A stretch of DNA of 64,000 nucleotides from Bacteroidaceae bacterium. GTDB taxonomy: Bacteria; Bacteroidota; Bacteroidia; Bacteroidales; Muribaculaceae. This document shows positions 35,415 to 44,756 of the stretch, in pieces (position 1 is the stretch's first letter; each line of letters begins with the position of its first letter). The stretch is from positions 62,001 to 126,000 of the forward strand of contig JAETNO010000010.1 in assembly GCA_021768245.1 (NCBI GenBank). Direction: 5' to 3'. Made by a program: the position numbers and the translations under genes. The notes under the pieces were generated by a model. That model was not told the origin of the DNA and did not search any database. It saw only the letters and a list, made by a program, of their open reading frames with translations.

Positions 35415-37805
35415 TTATTTTCCACCGAGCGCGAAATCAAACACTTCATCGATAGTGGTGACATAGTGGAACGTAAGCCCCGACAGATAAACGGGCTTTA
35501 TGTCCTCTATGTTCTTTCGGTTATCGGCGCAAAGAATAATGTCGGTTATTCCGGCTCTCTTTGCGGCAAGAATCTTCTCCTTTATCCCGCCCACCGGAAG
35601 GACCTTGCCTCGCAGCGTGATTTCACCGGTCATTGCAAGACGCGACCTGACAGGCCGCCCGGTAAGAGCGGAGAGAATCGACACGCACATGGTTATGCCA
35701 GCCGAGGGCCCATCCTTAGGTATCGCACCCTCAGGCACATGGATATGGAGCTGACGGTTCTCGAAACTTTCGGGTTCTATACCATAGTTCTCCGCGCGGG
35801 CCTTGACAACCTGCGTGGCTATTACGGCTGACTCCTTCATCACATCGCCAAGATTGCCGGTGATTGTCAGTTTCTCACCCTTTCCCTGGGTGAAGGAGGA
35901 TTCGATAAAGAGAATTTCACCTCCCACCGCCGTCCACGCAAGGCCTGTAGCCACCCCGGGGGTATCAGACACTTCATACCGTTCAGGAGTGAAAGTCTCC
36001 ACCCCGAGATAATCCCTCAGATCATCAGCCTCCACATTCAGCTTGAAATCCTTCCCTCGCATTTTGTTTAGGACAATCTTGCGGATTACTTTGGCTATCT
36101 CTTTCTCGAGCATACGCACACCGCTCTCACTCGTATAACTTTCAATAATCTTTGCGAGAGCCTCATCTGAGAAACGTATCTCACCTTCCGCGAAACCGTT
36201 GTCGGCGGCGAGACGAGGAATCAGGTGACGACGCGCAATCTCAATCTTCTCCTCAGGCAGATAGCCTGAAATATCGATAATCTCCATTCGGTCGAGAAGC
36301 GGACGCGGAATGGTCGACAGAGTATTGGCCGTAGCTATGAAGAGCACGTGAGACAGGTCATAGTCCACGTCTACATAGTTGTCATGGAAACGATTGTTCT
36401 GTTCGGGGTCGAGCACTTCAAGGAGAGCCGAAGAGGGATCACCCTTGAAATCGCTGCCGGTCTTATCAATCTCATCGAGAAGCAGAACCGGATTAGAGGT
36501 GCCGGCACGCTTGATGGCATCGATTATCCGGCCCGGCATAGCACCTATATACGTACGGCGGTGGCCTCTGATTTCAGCCTCGTCATGAAGGCCTCCAAGC
36601 GACACGCGCTGATACTTCCTGCCAAGAGCCTTGGCTATCGACTGACCGAGAGAGGTCTTCCCTACTCCCGGAGCCCCGACAAGACAGATAATAGGCGAAC
36701 GCCCCTCGGGAGTGTTCATCATGACAGCCAGTTGCTCCAATATGCGCTCCTTGACTTTTTCAAGTCCGTAATGGTCCTCGTCAAGCACTCTTTCCGCAGA
36801 AGGAAAATCGGCGTCAAGTTCCGAAAACTTGCCCCAGGGAAGGTCAATCAGCAGTTGCAGATAGCTATACTGCACAGAATAATCGGGACTCTGCGGATTG
36901 AGCCGGCGCAACTTCTCAAGTTCCTTGTCGAAAAGACGGCGGACATCTTCAGGGAAAGGAATATCCTTAGCCTTCTCCTCAATCACACGGCAATCATCGT
37001 CGTCGCCATAAAGCTCCTCGCGCAAAACATCAAACTGATGCTGTAGGAAAGCGTTGCGCTGCTGTTCGTCGATATTACGACGGGCCTTACGATGCACCTC
37101 CGCACGGATTTCAGCCATTTCCTCACTGTGGGCGAGATGGCTGAGCAAGAGTTGGGCACGCTCCTTCATGCGGCTTTTCCTGAGCAATTCAACCTTCACC
37201 TCAGGAGGGAAGGGGGAATGGGTACAGATTATATTGATAAGCAATTGCGGCCCGGGAATATTCTCGATATTGAAGGCAAGGTCGCTCATCTTGTCATTCC
37301 CGCTATGGAGTATATTGAGAGTAGTCTGACGGATATCGTCGACCAATGCGATAAACTCCTTGTCAGACGGGCGCGACATAGTGTCGCGGGCAGACTTCAC
37401 CTCAGCAGAAAGCGCTCCCGGGATTACGTTACCGACCGAGGGCCCCACAAGCTTAATCTTTTCGCGAGCTGAAAGAATCGCGGTATGCGTTCCGTCGGGA
37501 AGATCAAAAGTCTTGAGAACATCGGCGACTACACCTACATCATATAAATCAGAAAGAGAAGGATGCTCTACCGAAGCTTCTTTCTGGCAGAAAACCCCGA
37601 CAGGAATATGGCGGTCAGCCGCTGCAACAGCTGTTTTCACTGACGCCTCACGGCCAAGTGTTATAGGGAAAGTGACCCCGGGGAAAAGCACCAGGTCACG
37701 CATGGCAATTATAGGGAGGTCGGAAAAATCAGGCTGGGGACGCTCCGAAGGAACACCTATATCAATCTGACCTACCGACACTATTTTTGTTACATCTTCT
37801 TTCAT
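35415..37805 (-). CDS. lon: ATP-dependent protease La (Lon)
   Basis: The 796-residue enzyme degrades misfolded and regulatory proteins. It has the N-terminal substrate domain ([16 protein letters not shown]), AAA+ module with Walker [10 protein letters not shown] (about 377) and Walker B LLLDEIDK. The C-terminal protease has the Ser701 ([10 protein letters not shown])/Lys744 (GGIKEK) dyad. The ATG at 37805 is chosen because a -7 box (37887-37894) overlaps the longer open frame. It is the first gene of the operon with the PASTA protein (32 bp) and rluD. Confidence 0.97.
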   Translation of the reverse strand: MKEDVTKIVSVGQIDIGVPSERPQPDFSDLPIIAMRDLVLFPGVTFPITLGREASVKTAVAAADRHIPVGVFCQKEASVEHPSLSDLYDVGVVADVLKTFDLPDGTHTAILSAREKIKLVGPSVGNVIPGALSAEVKSARDTMSRPSDKEFIALVDDIRQTTLNILHSGNDKMSDLAFNIENIPGPQLLINIICTHSPFPPEVKVELLRKSRMKERAQLLLSHLAHSEEMAEIRAEVHRKARRNIDEQQRNAFLQHQFDVLREELYGDDDDCRVIEEKAKDIPFPEDVRRLFDKELEKLRRLNPQSPDYSVQYSYLQLLIDLPWGKFSELDADFPSAERVLDEDHYGLEKVKERILEQLAVMMNTPEGRSPIICLVGAPGVGKTSLGQSIAKALGRKYQRVSLGGLHDEAEIRGHRRTYIGAMPGRIIDAIKRAGTSNPVLLLDEIDKTGSDFKGDPSSALLEVLDPEQNNRFHDNYVDVDYDLSHVLFIATANTLSTIPRPLLDRMEIIDISGYLPEEKIEIARRHLIPRLAADNGFAEGEIRFSDEALAKIIESYTSESGVRMLEKEIAKVIRKIVLNKMRGKDFKLNVEADDLRDYLGVETFTPERYEVSDTPGVATGLAWTAVGGEILFIESSFTQGKGEKLTITGNLGDVMKESAVIATQVVKARAENYGIEPESFENRQLHIHVPEGAIPKDGPSAGITMCVSILSALTGRPVRSRLAMTGEITLRGKVLPVGGIKEKILAAKRAGITDIILCADNRKNIEDIKPVYLSGLTFHYVTTIDEVFDFALGGK

Positions 37806-37886
37806 ACTAAAAATGCTGCTACTGTTTTTTCTGATGATTCTCAAACCCGCTCTTTCCGCACGGTATGACAATAAAAAACGCGACCC

Positions 37887-37894
37887 CAAAGTTA
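37887..37894 (-). promoter_or_regulatory. -7 box of lon
   Basis: Minus strand TAACTTTG, about 81 bp before the lon ATG. No heat-shock operator was recognised in the leader. Confidence 0.55.
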
Positions 37895-38138
37895 GTAATT
37901 TTTCCTCACATACACCCTATCGCGACGGCGTTATTTACCCCTACAGGGCACACGGCAATATTAACACAATTTAACCATATTTCATTTTGTCACCAATTAG
38001 CATAACTCACCGACAGTTTTCAACGAAGTCCGAAACACTCTTAACAAAAATTTAGTAAAACTTGCATTATTCTTCCCAAATCGCCCAAAACCCGGCAAAA
38101 CGTCAATCACAAGATTAGGAATTTTAAAAATTTAAATA
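37895..38138. other. AT-rich intergenic stretch upstream of lon
   Basis: Nothing recognisable was seen between the lon promoter and the small plus-strand transcription unit at 38139. It contains no consensus promoter box and no long ORF. Confidence 0.4.
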
Positions 38139-38146
38139 TAACTTTG
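38139..38146 (+). promoter_or_regulatory. -7 box of a small transcription unit
   Basis: TAACTTTG fits the consensus. TTAG at 38115-38118, one mismatch from TTTG, lies 20 bp upstream. Confidence 0.55.
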
Positions 38147-38166
38147 CATCAACATCACGGCGAGCA

Positions 38167-38235
38167 ATGCTCAAAAACATTTTTAAAACAATTTGTCCCG
38201 TGAAGTTAAGAACAATTACTCTAATTAAAGCGTAA
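38167..38235 (+). CDS. Candidate 22-residue basic/hydrophobic small protein
   Basis: ATG at 38167 opens a 22-codon frame that ends in TAA at 38233-38235. It begins MLKNIFKTIC and ends TLIKA; it holds five Lys/Arg among Ile/Leu/Val/Phe and no acidic residue, so it could form a membrane-active amphipathic helix. It sits about 14 nt after the predicted transcription start, preceded by a GGCGAG-like purine stretch, and about 64 nt before a terminator stem. This is a proposed gene; the transcript might instead be a non-coding RNA. I do not recognise the peptide. Confidence 0.35.
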   Translation: MLKNIFKTICPVKLRTITLIKA

Positions 38236-38298
38236 CATAGACATTTGCATTATTAGACATTTATAAATCCACTGACGTTAAGTACTATGTGTAAGCAG

Positions 38299-38334
38299 CG
38301 AAGGATGACCGTGAGGCCAGCCTTCGTTTTTTTT
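38299..38334 (+). terminator. Intrinsic terminator of the small transcription unit
   Basis: CGAAGG (38299-38304) pairs with CCTTCG (38321-38326) and eight T follow (38327-38334). On the minus strand there is no T tract, so it does not serve cls. Confidence 0.75.
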
Positions 38335-38380
38335 GCGCCAAAGAGCCTGCATGGATTCGCTACGCTCCAGAGCGACAACA

Positions 38381-39835
38381 TCATAAAATGGGACTTAGGA
38401 GACGGCAAAGGCTTTCCTGAGCGCGGCGCAGCCGGCCACGTCGATTCCACTCCGAAAGCTTCAGACGCAGGCTTTCCCCGGCGTCCGTCTCAAAACTGTC
38501 AGCAAGCTCACGGTTCGCATCGCGGGAATACATCATCAGATTCTCCTCGAAATTATGCTCGAAACTGCGGAAATCAAAATTAGCCGAGCCCATCGTGGCA
38601 TAATCATCATCGATTATCAGCACCTTGGCATGAAGCATACCTGCCTCATAAAGATAGACCTTTATGCCTGCGAGCAAACACTCTTCGACATAGCTATGGG
38701 AAGCATAGGTAAGAACCCTCGAATCGGACCTGGCCGGCAACATCACCCTGACATCAACCCCCGCGAGAGAGGCACTCTCCAACGCCTTGAGCAGACCTTC
38801 ACTCGGGAGGAAATAAGGCGTCTGGAGCCATACACGGCGATGGGCCGTGGATATAGCCTTATAGAACAACAGCGTCATGTTGCCCCAGCGGTCATTAGGC
38901 CCCGACGCAAGCACCTGTAAAGTCACGTTTCTCAATCCCTCTTTCAAACGGTCGGGCACACCGCTCACCGGGTCGCAAAGAAGCGAATGGCCCATGAACT
39001 TCCAGTCGACAGCAAAGTGATATTGAAGGGCGGCGACACACGGGCCTGAAATCCTGGCGGCTGTATCACGCCATTTCCTGTCCACCTCCCCGCCGACATA
39101 TCGTTCGGCGACATTCATTCCACCTATATAGCCGACATTACCGTCAATGACCACTACCTTGCGGTGGTTACGCCAGTTAAGACGGTTTACATGCGACGGG
39201 AACGAAAGACGGAAAAACGAATGAACCTCGACTCCGTGGTCTTTCATCCTTTTGAAGAAGTCACGTCGCCTGGCATCAAAAGAGCCTATATAGTCATATA
39301 TCACCCTGACCTTGACCCCCGCTTCAGCCCGTTCAATCAAAATATCACGTAGCCTACGCCCGAGAGCGTCATTGGCTATAATATAGAATTGCAGATTGAT
39401 ATATGAACGTGCATTACGTAAATCATCGAAAAGCTCCTCAAAATGGCGCGTGCCGTTGTTGAATATCACCAAATCGTTACCCGTATACAAATTGGCACTC
39501 CCGATATTATATGCCAGCCGTATACGCTGACGGTTTTCTATCGACAATGTCCTGTCGAGCCGGGGCAATGGGAGCGAACCTTCCTGCTTCAGAAGCCTGC
39601 GGCGGTTACGACGCGAAATCATGCGCACGTTTTTTATACTCCTGCCAAAAATAAAATAGAGAATCGCACCGCCCACAGGGAAAAGCAGGAGAGCCATTAT
39701 CCATCCCAACGCTTTCAATGGATTGCGGTTCTCGCTTATGACAACCCCTATCACACAAAGAATCAGCACCGCGTAGGCCACGCCAAGGCCCCACCAGATG
39801 CCGCTCCAACTCAATGCTATGTAACCAAAATGCAT
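38381..39835 (-). CDS. cls: Cardiolipin synthase
   Basis: The 484-residue membrane enzyme has two N-terminal helices and two phospholipase-D HKD motifs: His224/Lys226/Asp231 (NHRKVVVID) and His402/Lys404/Asp409 (LHAKVLIID), each followed by the Gly/Asn box (GYIGGMN, TMGSANFD). It joins two phosphatidylglycerols, or PG and PE, into cardiolipin. Monocistronic, with a promoter that holds a 14-bp palindrome. Confidence 0.95.
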   Translation of the reverse strand: MHFGYIALSWSGIWWGLGVAYAVLILCVIGVVISENRNPLKALGWIMALLLFPVGGAILYFIFGRSIKNVRMISRRNRRRLLKQEGSLPLPRLDRTLSIENRQRIRLAYNIGSANLYTGNDLVIFNNGTRHFEELFDDLRNARSYINLQFYIIANDALGRRLRDILIERAEAGVKVRVIYDYIGSFDARRRDFFKRMKDHGVEVHSFFRLSFPSHVNRLNWRNHRKVVVIDGNVGYIGGMNVAERYVGGEVDRKWRDTAARISGPCVAALQYHFAVDWKFMGHSLLCDPVSGVPDRLKEGLRNVTLQVLASGPNDRWGNMTLLFYKAISTAHRRVWLQTPYFLPSEGLLKALESASLAGVDVRVMLPARSDSRVLTYASHSYVEECLLAGIKVYLYEAGMLHAKVLIIDDDYATMGSANFDFRSFEHNFEENLMMYSRDANRELADSFETDAGESLRLKLSEWNRRGRLRRAQESLCRLLSPIL

Positions 39836-39855
39836 GTGTGACTATGTATTTGTCG

Positions 39856-39876
39856 GTAGGCTTGCCTACAAAGTTA
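39856..39876 (-). promoter_or_regulatory. cls promoter with overlapping palindrome
   Basis: Minus strand TAACTTTG at 39869-39876, with GTTG 20 bp upstream. The inverted repeat GTAGGCTTGCCTAC (39856-39869) starts on the last base of the box and covers the expected transcription start, so it could be an operator or a 5' hairpin. Confidence 0.5.
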
Positions 39877-39931
39877 AGCCTAATCTTCAAAAATATCAAC
39901 ACATGTTCAATAAAAAATCAGATTTTATTCA

Positions 39932-39939
39932 TAAATTCG
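39932..39939 (+). promoter_or_regulatory. Weak -7 box for nadE
   Basis: TAAATTCG differs from TAnnTTTG by one base and lies 40 bp before the nadE ATG. Confidence 0.3.
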
Positions 39940-39979
39940 TGCTCATATAAAATAACGAACAGTAATAATTCCCACCGAT

Positions 39980-41929
39980 ATGCATAATGGTTTTCTCCGT
40001 GTAGCAGCCGCAGCTCCTACCGTAAAAGTCGCCGATGTCCGTTTCAACCTCAGCCAGATTAAGTCCAAGATACTTGAACTTGAGAAAAACGGCGTTGAAC
40101 TGGCAGTGTTTCCTGAAATGTGTATAACGGCCTATACCTGTGCCGACCTTTTCCATAACTCCACGTTGATTGACGCGGCGGCAGAAGCCCTCATCGAACT
40201 GAGGGAACTATCGTTAGGCCTCGACATTCACTTCGCCGTAGGACTGCCAATCCGACATTCAGGCGCGCTCTACAACTGCGCGGCATTAGTGAGAAACGGA
40301 AGAATAGATTTGGTTGCAAAATCATATATCCCGAACTACAACGAGTTCTATGAACGCCGGTGGTGGCGTCCTATGCAACCGGGCATCACTGAGACTGTCG
40401 ACATCATGGGCGAGACCGCAGAAATGAGCACCGGCAAAGTATTCCGCTCACATGGAGTAAAAGTCGGTATCGAGATATGCGAAGACCTTTGGGTGCCAAT
40501 CCCTCCGTCATGCCGACTCGCCATGGCCGGGGCGCATGTGATACTGAATCTTTCGGCTTCCGACGACCTCATCGGGAAATATGCCTACCTACAATCTTTA
40601 CTCCGCCAGCAATCCGCCCGCTGCATGTGTGCTTATGCATATGCAGGCGCAGGATGGGGAGAATCGTCTACTGACCTCACATTCGACGGAAAGGCCATTA
40701 TATGCGAAAACGGAAGTATGCTGCGCGCAAACAAACGATGGACACCAGAAGACAATACTGTGATATGCGACGTGGATGTCGATGCCATAGACCGAGACCG
40801 TATGCACATGACCACATTCACCGACTGTGCAAATATTGAGTGTCACGCCATTGTAATCGAAAGTTCAAGCGAAGCTCCAATCTCGAATGACTCCCTTGAT
40901 AAAAATACAGCCAATTTTGCAGGACGCGGACTTATGAGATATATCGACCCTCATCCATTCGTGCCATCAGGCGACGAGGCCATCCGCGAACGTTGCGAGG
41001 AAATAATCAATATTCAGGTAGCGGCACTTGCCAAGCGTCTCGATGCGATAAACTGCAAGTCGATTACCATAGGCATTTCCGGAGGTCTCGACTCAACATT
41101 GGCGCTGCTTATCGCTGTCCGCACTTTTGACCGTCTGAAACTTGACAGAAAAGGGATCATCGGTGTGACAATGCCCGGATTCGGAACTACAGACCGCACA
41201 CATTCCAACGCGGTGGAGCTAATGAATGAACTTGGAGTCACCATAAGGGAAATAAGCATTGTCCCTGCGGTGAACCAACACTTCAAAGATATAGGACACG
41301 ACCCTGCTATCCATGATGTTACATACGAAAATTCACAGGCCAGACAGCGCACGTTCCTGCTCATGGATATAGCCAATCAAACCGGAGGCATAGTGCTCGG
41401 CACAGGCGACCTTTCAGAACTCGCTCTCGGATGGGCCACCTATAATGGCGACCATATGTCGATGTATGGCGTAAACGCCGGCGTACCCAAGACACTGGTA
41501 AAATACCTTGTCAGGTACTTTGCCATGGAAGCCGGCAAAGATTCCGGAGTGCGCTTACGGCTCCTTGACATAGTCGACACTCCCATAAGCCCCGAACTGA
41601 TTCCGGCCGATGAGAACGGAAACATAAAACAAAAGACCGAGGATCTCGTGGGGCCATACGAGCTCCACGACTTCTTCCTATATTATATGCTCCGTTTCGG
41701 CTTCACTCCTGAGCGCATATATCTCCTGGCCCGTCATGCCTTCACCGATGAGCAATATTCCGATGAAACTATAAAACATTGGCTGTCAACATTCATGCGA
41801 AGATTTTTCAGTCAACAGTTCAAGCGTTCATGTCTCCCTGACGGCCCGAAGGTGGGCTCCGTATGCCTTTCGCCCCGAGGAGACTGGCGCATGCCCTCCG
41901 ACGCATCGTCGACATTATGGAAGCTGTAG
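39980..41929 (+). CDS. nadE: Glutamine-hydrolysing NAD(+) synthase
   Basis: The 649-residue enzyme has an N-terminal nitrilase-type glutaminase with Glu46 (VFPEMCITAY), Lys114 (VAKSYIPNYNEFYE) and Cys167 (GIEICEDLW). An ammonia channel leads to the C-terminal NAD synthase domain with the PP-loop SGGLDS near 367. It amidates nicotinate adenine dinucleotide to NAD. The DAACS symporter follows 44 bp later; a functional link is not evident. Confidence 0.97.
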   Translation: MHNGFLRVAAAAPTVKVADVRFNLSQIKSKILELEKNGVELAVFPEMCITAYTCADLFHNSTLIDAAAEALIELRELSLGLDIHFAVGLPIRHSGALYNCAALVRNGRIDLVAKSYIPNYNEFYERRWWRPMQPGITETVDIMGETAEMSTGKVFRSHGVKVGIEICEDLWVPIPPSCRLAMAGAHVILNLSASDDLIGKYAYLQSLLRQQSARCMCAYAYAGAGWGESSTDLTFDGKAIICENGSMLRANKRWTPEDNTVICDVDVDAIDRDRMHMTTFTDCANIECHAIVIESSSEAPISNDSLDKNTANFAGRGLMRYIDPHPFVPSGDEAIRERCEEIINIQVAALAKRLDAINCKSITIGISGGLDSTLALLIAVRTFDRLKLDRKGIIGVTMPGFGTTDRTHSNAVELMNELGVTIREISIVPAVNQHFKDIGHDPAIHDVTYENSQARQRTFLLMDIANQTGGIVLGTGDLSELALGWATYNGDHMSMYGVNAGVPKTLVKYLVRYFAMEAGKDSGVRLRLLDIVDTPISPELIPADENGNIKQKTEDLVGPYELHDFFLYYMLRFGFTPERIYLLARHAFTDEQYSDETIKHWLSTFMRRFFSQQFKRSCLPDGPKVGSVCLSPRGDWRMPSDASSTLWKL

Positions 41930-41973
41930 GGACAAAATAATTCACACATCTATCTAACATCTGAGCAGAATAC

Positions 41974-43149
41974 ATGAAAAAAATAGGCCTCCTGCCACGA
42001 ATACTGATTGCGATAGTGGTCGGCATACTGATAGGTTACGTATCGCCACTATGGTTTGCCCGCACTGCATCGACATTCAATGCCATATTCTCACAGTTCC
42101 TCGGATTTATGATTCCGATGATTATAGTCGGTTTCGTCGCACCTGCAATAGCCGATATCGGCTCACGTGCCGGCAAACTGCTCGTAGTCACTGCCGCCAT
42201 AGCCTATTTCGCCACATATATGGCCGGACTTCTCTCCTATTTCACAGGCTCTCTGACCTTCCCTTCGCTGATAGGAGGAGAGGAAGGGATGGCGCTCGCT
42301 GAAAACGGATTGAAGGTACTCCCCTATTTTACAGTAGAGATTCCTGCGCTGATGAGCGTCATGACAGCGCTCGTGCTGTCGTTCATGCTGGGACTCGGCA
42401 TGGCATTTATTCATGGGACCGCACTCCGACACGGCTTTGAAGAATTCCGCACAATCGTGTCAAAGACAATCGACAAAGCCATCATTCCCCTCCTGCCAAT
42501 CTATATATTCGGCATTTTCCTGACCATGACATATGAGGGTCAGGTCGGGACAATACTCCGATGCTTCATGAAGATTATAGTAATCATTTTCATACTCCAT
42601 GTGCTGATTCTGGTACTTCAGTATTGCATCGCATCGCTCTTTTCCAGGCAGAATCCTTTCGGGATGCTACGCACAATGTTGCCGGCTTATTTTACAGCCC
42701 TCGGTACACAGTCGTCGGCTGCCACGATTCCTGTGACGTTGCGTCAGGCAATAAAGATGGGCGTACGGGAGGATATCGCAGGCTTCGTGATTCCGCTCTG
42801 CGCGACAATCCATATGAGCGGAAGCACACTTAAGATAGTGGCCTGCGCATTGGCCCTTATAATCATGCACGGACAGCCATACGACCTCGGATTGTTCTGT
42901 CATTTCATAGGCATGCTCGGAATCACAATTATAGCTGCACCAGGAATCCCGGGCGGGGCAATCATGGCCTCAATCGGACTGCTCCAGACCATACTCGGTT
43001 TTGACGGACAGATGGTGGCTCTGATGATAGCGCTATATATCGCGATGGACAGCTTCGGGACGGCATGTAATGTCACCGGCGACGGTGCTATCGCAGCGAT
43101 TATCAACCGTATTTTCCCTGAGAAAAAAGCGAATGAGACGCAAATATGA
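41974..43149 (+). CDS. Dicarboxylate/amino acid:cation symporter (DAACS family)
   Basis: The 391-residue membrane protein has about eight helices and two re-entrant hairpins. The serine-rich hairpin (GTQSSAATIPVTLR, about 253-266) and the late motifs APGIPGGAIMASIG and AMDSFGTACNVTGDG are the DAACS marks. It probably takes up a dicarboxylate or amino acid such as glutamate, aspartate, serine or threonine with sodium. The substrate-fixing residues cannot be read with certainty. Confidence 0.92.
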   Translation: MKKIGLLPRILIAIVVGILIGYVSPLWFARTASTFNAIFSQFLGFMIPMIIVGFVAPAIADIGSRAGKLLVVTAAIAYFATYMAGLLSYFTGSLTFPSLIGGEEGMALAENGLKVLPYFTVEIPALMSVMTALVLSFMLGLGMAFIHGTALRHGFEEFRTIVSKTIDKAIIPLLPIYIFGIFLTMTYEGQVGTILRCFMKIIVIIFILHVLILVLQYCIASLFSRQNPFGMLRTMLPAYFTALGTQSSAATIPVTLRQAIKMGVREDIAGFVIPLCATIHMSGSTLKIVACALALIIMHGQPYDLGLFCHFIGMLGITIIAAPGIPGGAIMASIGLLQTILGFDGQMVALMIALYIAMDSFGTACNVTGDGAIAAIINRIFPEKKANETQI

Positions 43150-43230
43150 TTTTTTCACATGGTTGATGTAACTTTTTCACCACGTTTTTCGTCTAATTAA
43201 TAGAATTAAAATCACAAACATTCATCACAC

Positions 43231-43959
43231 ATGAAAAAATCACTGTTTACCGTTCTATTCCTTCTTCTCGGAATTGGTCTCGCATCTGCCGATACAAAGA
43301 ATATCAGAATCAATGACCGCAGCATAAACGCTATTGATGCCAGCGCGGGTGTCAGTATAAAATATATCCCCACCAATGGAAGCGGAATTGATATTACAAT
43401 AACCGGCGATGCTGACAAGATTGAACGTATAAATATAAAAGTCAGCGGGAAAACCCTCAACATCGCGCCCAAAAGCAATAAGTCCATGTTTAACGGCAAC
43501 TCAATCAAAGGGGTGACGATTACGGTCAAGGCTCCTATCGTATCTTCAATAGAGACCGGAGCGGGCGCATCAGTGACATGCAACACTCCGATAGTGGCCA
43601 AATCAAGGAAGATGGATTTCGAGGCATCTTCAGGCTCATCCATAAAATTCGCCTCCATACAGTGTAAATCTATCGATCTTGAAGTTTCTTCAGGCGCGTC
43701 TATTTCGCTTAATTCACTTTCATCAGAAAAAGCAGACTTAGAAGCTTCATCGGGAGCAGGCATCTCTGTCGGTTCCATGAATGTCAACGACGTTGAAGCT
43801 GAAGCGTCAAGTGGAGCATCAATAAAGATGTCGGGCAAGGCCGCAATAGGAGATTTCGAAGCTTCGAGCGGAGGCACCATAAATGCCCGTGGCCTAATCG
43901 TCGACAAATGCTCTATAGATAAATCAGTAGGGGGCTCAGTAAAAATCAGCAAGCGCTGA
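43231..43959 (+). CDS. GIN-domain (DUF2807) protein with repeated EASSGA turns
   Basis: The 242-residue exported protein has a signal peptide (MKKSLFTVLFLLLGIGLASA) and a right-handed beta-helix-like body. The motif (D/E)(F/L/A)EASSGA(S/G) recurs about every 21 residues in the second half (near 130, 151, 172, 193, 210), one turn each. Such GIN proteins are usually periplasmic or surface proteins sometimes called head-autotransporter adhesins; function is unproven. It converges on another GIN gene and shares a bidirectional terminator with it. Confidence 0.85.
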   Translation: MKKSLFTVLFLLLGIGLASADTKNIRINDRSINAIDASAGVSIKYIPTNGSGIDITITGDADKIERINIKVSGKTLNIAPKSNKSMFNGNSIKGVTITVKAPIVSSIETGAGASVTCNTPIVAKSRKMDFEASSGSSIKFASIQCKSIDLEVSSGASISLNSLSSEKADLEASSGAGISVGSMNVNDVEAEASSGASIKMSGKAAIGDFEASSGGTINARGLIVDKCSIDKSVGGSVKISKR

Positions 43960-43980
43960 CCGATAGTAAATTTCATGCAA

Positions 43981-44034
43981 TAATAAGGCAACCGCTGCGG
44001 ACTCATTGTAGTATCCGCAGCGGTTGCCTTATTA
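43981..44034. terminator. Bidirectional terminator between the two GIN genes
   Basis: A perfect 21-bp stem (43981-44001 with 44014-44034) and 12-nt loop. The stem ends are A/T-rich in both directions, which provides the pull-off tract for both genes. Confidence 0.85.
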
Positions 44035-44060
44035 TTGAAATTTAAATATCCGTATATCAA

Positions 44061-44756
44061 TTACAAAGGAAGGGTCTTTATGCCCAAAGTCCTGTTCTTA
44101 ATCTTGGGTTCACCTTTATAATACACTTTTGTGCTTCCCACTCCGCTGACGGATAAGGATTCTAAAGGCCATACACCGACAGAGCCGGTACCGCTCGCCT
44201 TCACCGAGACCTCATCGGCTTTAAGTTCGTCAGCCTGGATAACTCCGGTACCGACAAGCTTTATCTTTGCAAGTTCACATTCGCCGGCTATGACGAGAGT
44301 CCCGTTTCCTGTAGAAATCCCGGCGTTGACTTCCGTAGCCTTTACATCCTTGACGACAAGACGCCCATTGCCAATAAGCTGGGCTGAAAATTTAGGCCCT
44401 TTGGCAACATTGAGCACTTTTACGAGAGAATCGCCGGAATTCTCCACTTTCGTAAGGAATGTGGAATACACATAGACCACCGGCATGTTCTTCCGGCCTA
44501 TGCTTTCGGTCGACAATTGCATCGACAGCACGCCTTTTCCCTTCGGATTATTGAATATAAAAGCCGCAGCCTCATCCGAGGGGCACGTGAAAACGGCAAG
44601 ACCTGCTGAATCGGGATTGCACGAATACACCACGTTAATACCGTCGACCACTTTCAGCTCATGGAATTCATTGACCTTGAGCTCATATTTGACGAGATTC
44701 GCAGCCGTAGCGCTTATGCAGCACACCAGCAATAAAATCGAGCTAATTATTTTCAT
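44061..44756 (-). CDS. GIN-domain (DUF2807) protein
   Basis: The 231-residue exported protein has a signal peptide (MKIISSILLLVCCISATA). Beta-strand repeats typical of DUF2807 follow, for example FHELKVVDGINVVYS at the start and VEVNAGISTGNGTLVIAG-like turns later. Its N-terminal DUF2807 opening differs from the plus-strand neighbour, so the two are distant relatives rather than a recent duplication. Its start overlaps the dusB stop by 14 bp, so it follows dusB in one operon. Confidence 0.75.
   Translation of the reverse strand: MKIISSILLLVCCISATAANLVKYELKVNEFHELKVVDGINVVYSCNPDSAGLAVFTCPSDEAAAFIFNNPKGKGVLSMQLSTESIGRKNMPVVYVYSTFLTKVENSGDSLVKVLNVAKGPKFSAQLIGNGRLVVKDVKATEVNAGISTGNGTLVIAGECELAKIKLVGTGVIQADELKADEVSVKASGTGSVGVWPLESLSVSGVGSTKVYYKGEPKIKNRTLGIKTLPL

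Larger units (their letters stand above)
38153..38334 (+). ncRNA. Predicted small transcript of about 180 nt
   Basis: A -7 box ends at 38146 and a terminator ends at 38334, with no long gene between. The 5' end can fold: TCACGG near 38154 with CCGTGA near 38208, enclosing a GAGC-AAT-GCTC hairpin. Size is in the range of 6S-like and regulatory RNAs, but I see no clear 6S structure. It may carry the 22-codon ORF. Confidence 0.45.

Noticed and set aside
36348..37046. 232-codon plus-strand open frame inside lon
   Set aside because: It lies entirely opposite the AAA+ coding region of lon and has no recognisable motif or promoter.
43600..43900. Repeated short sequence that could suggest a CRISPR-like or tandem repeat array
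   Set aside because: The repeats are in-frame protein turns (EASSGA) with varied codons, not identical DNA repeats with spacers.
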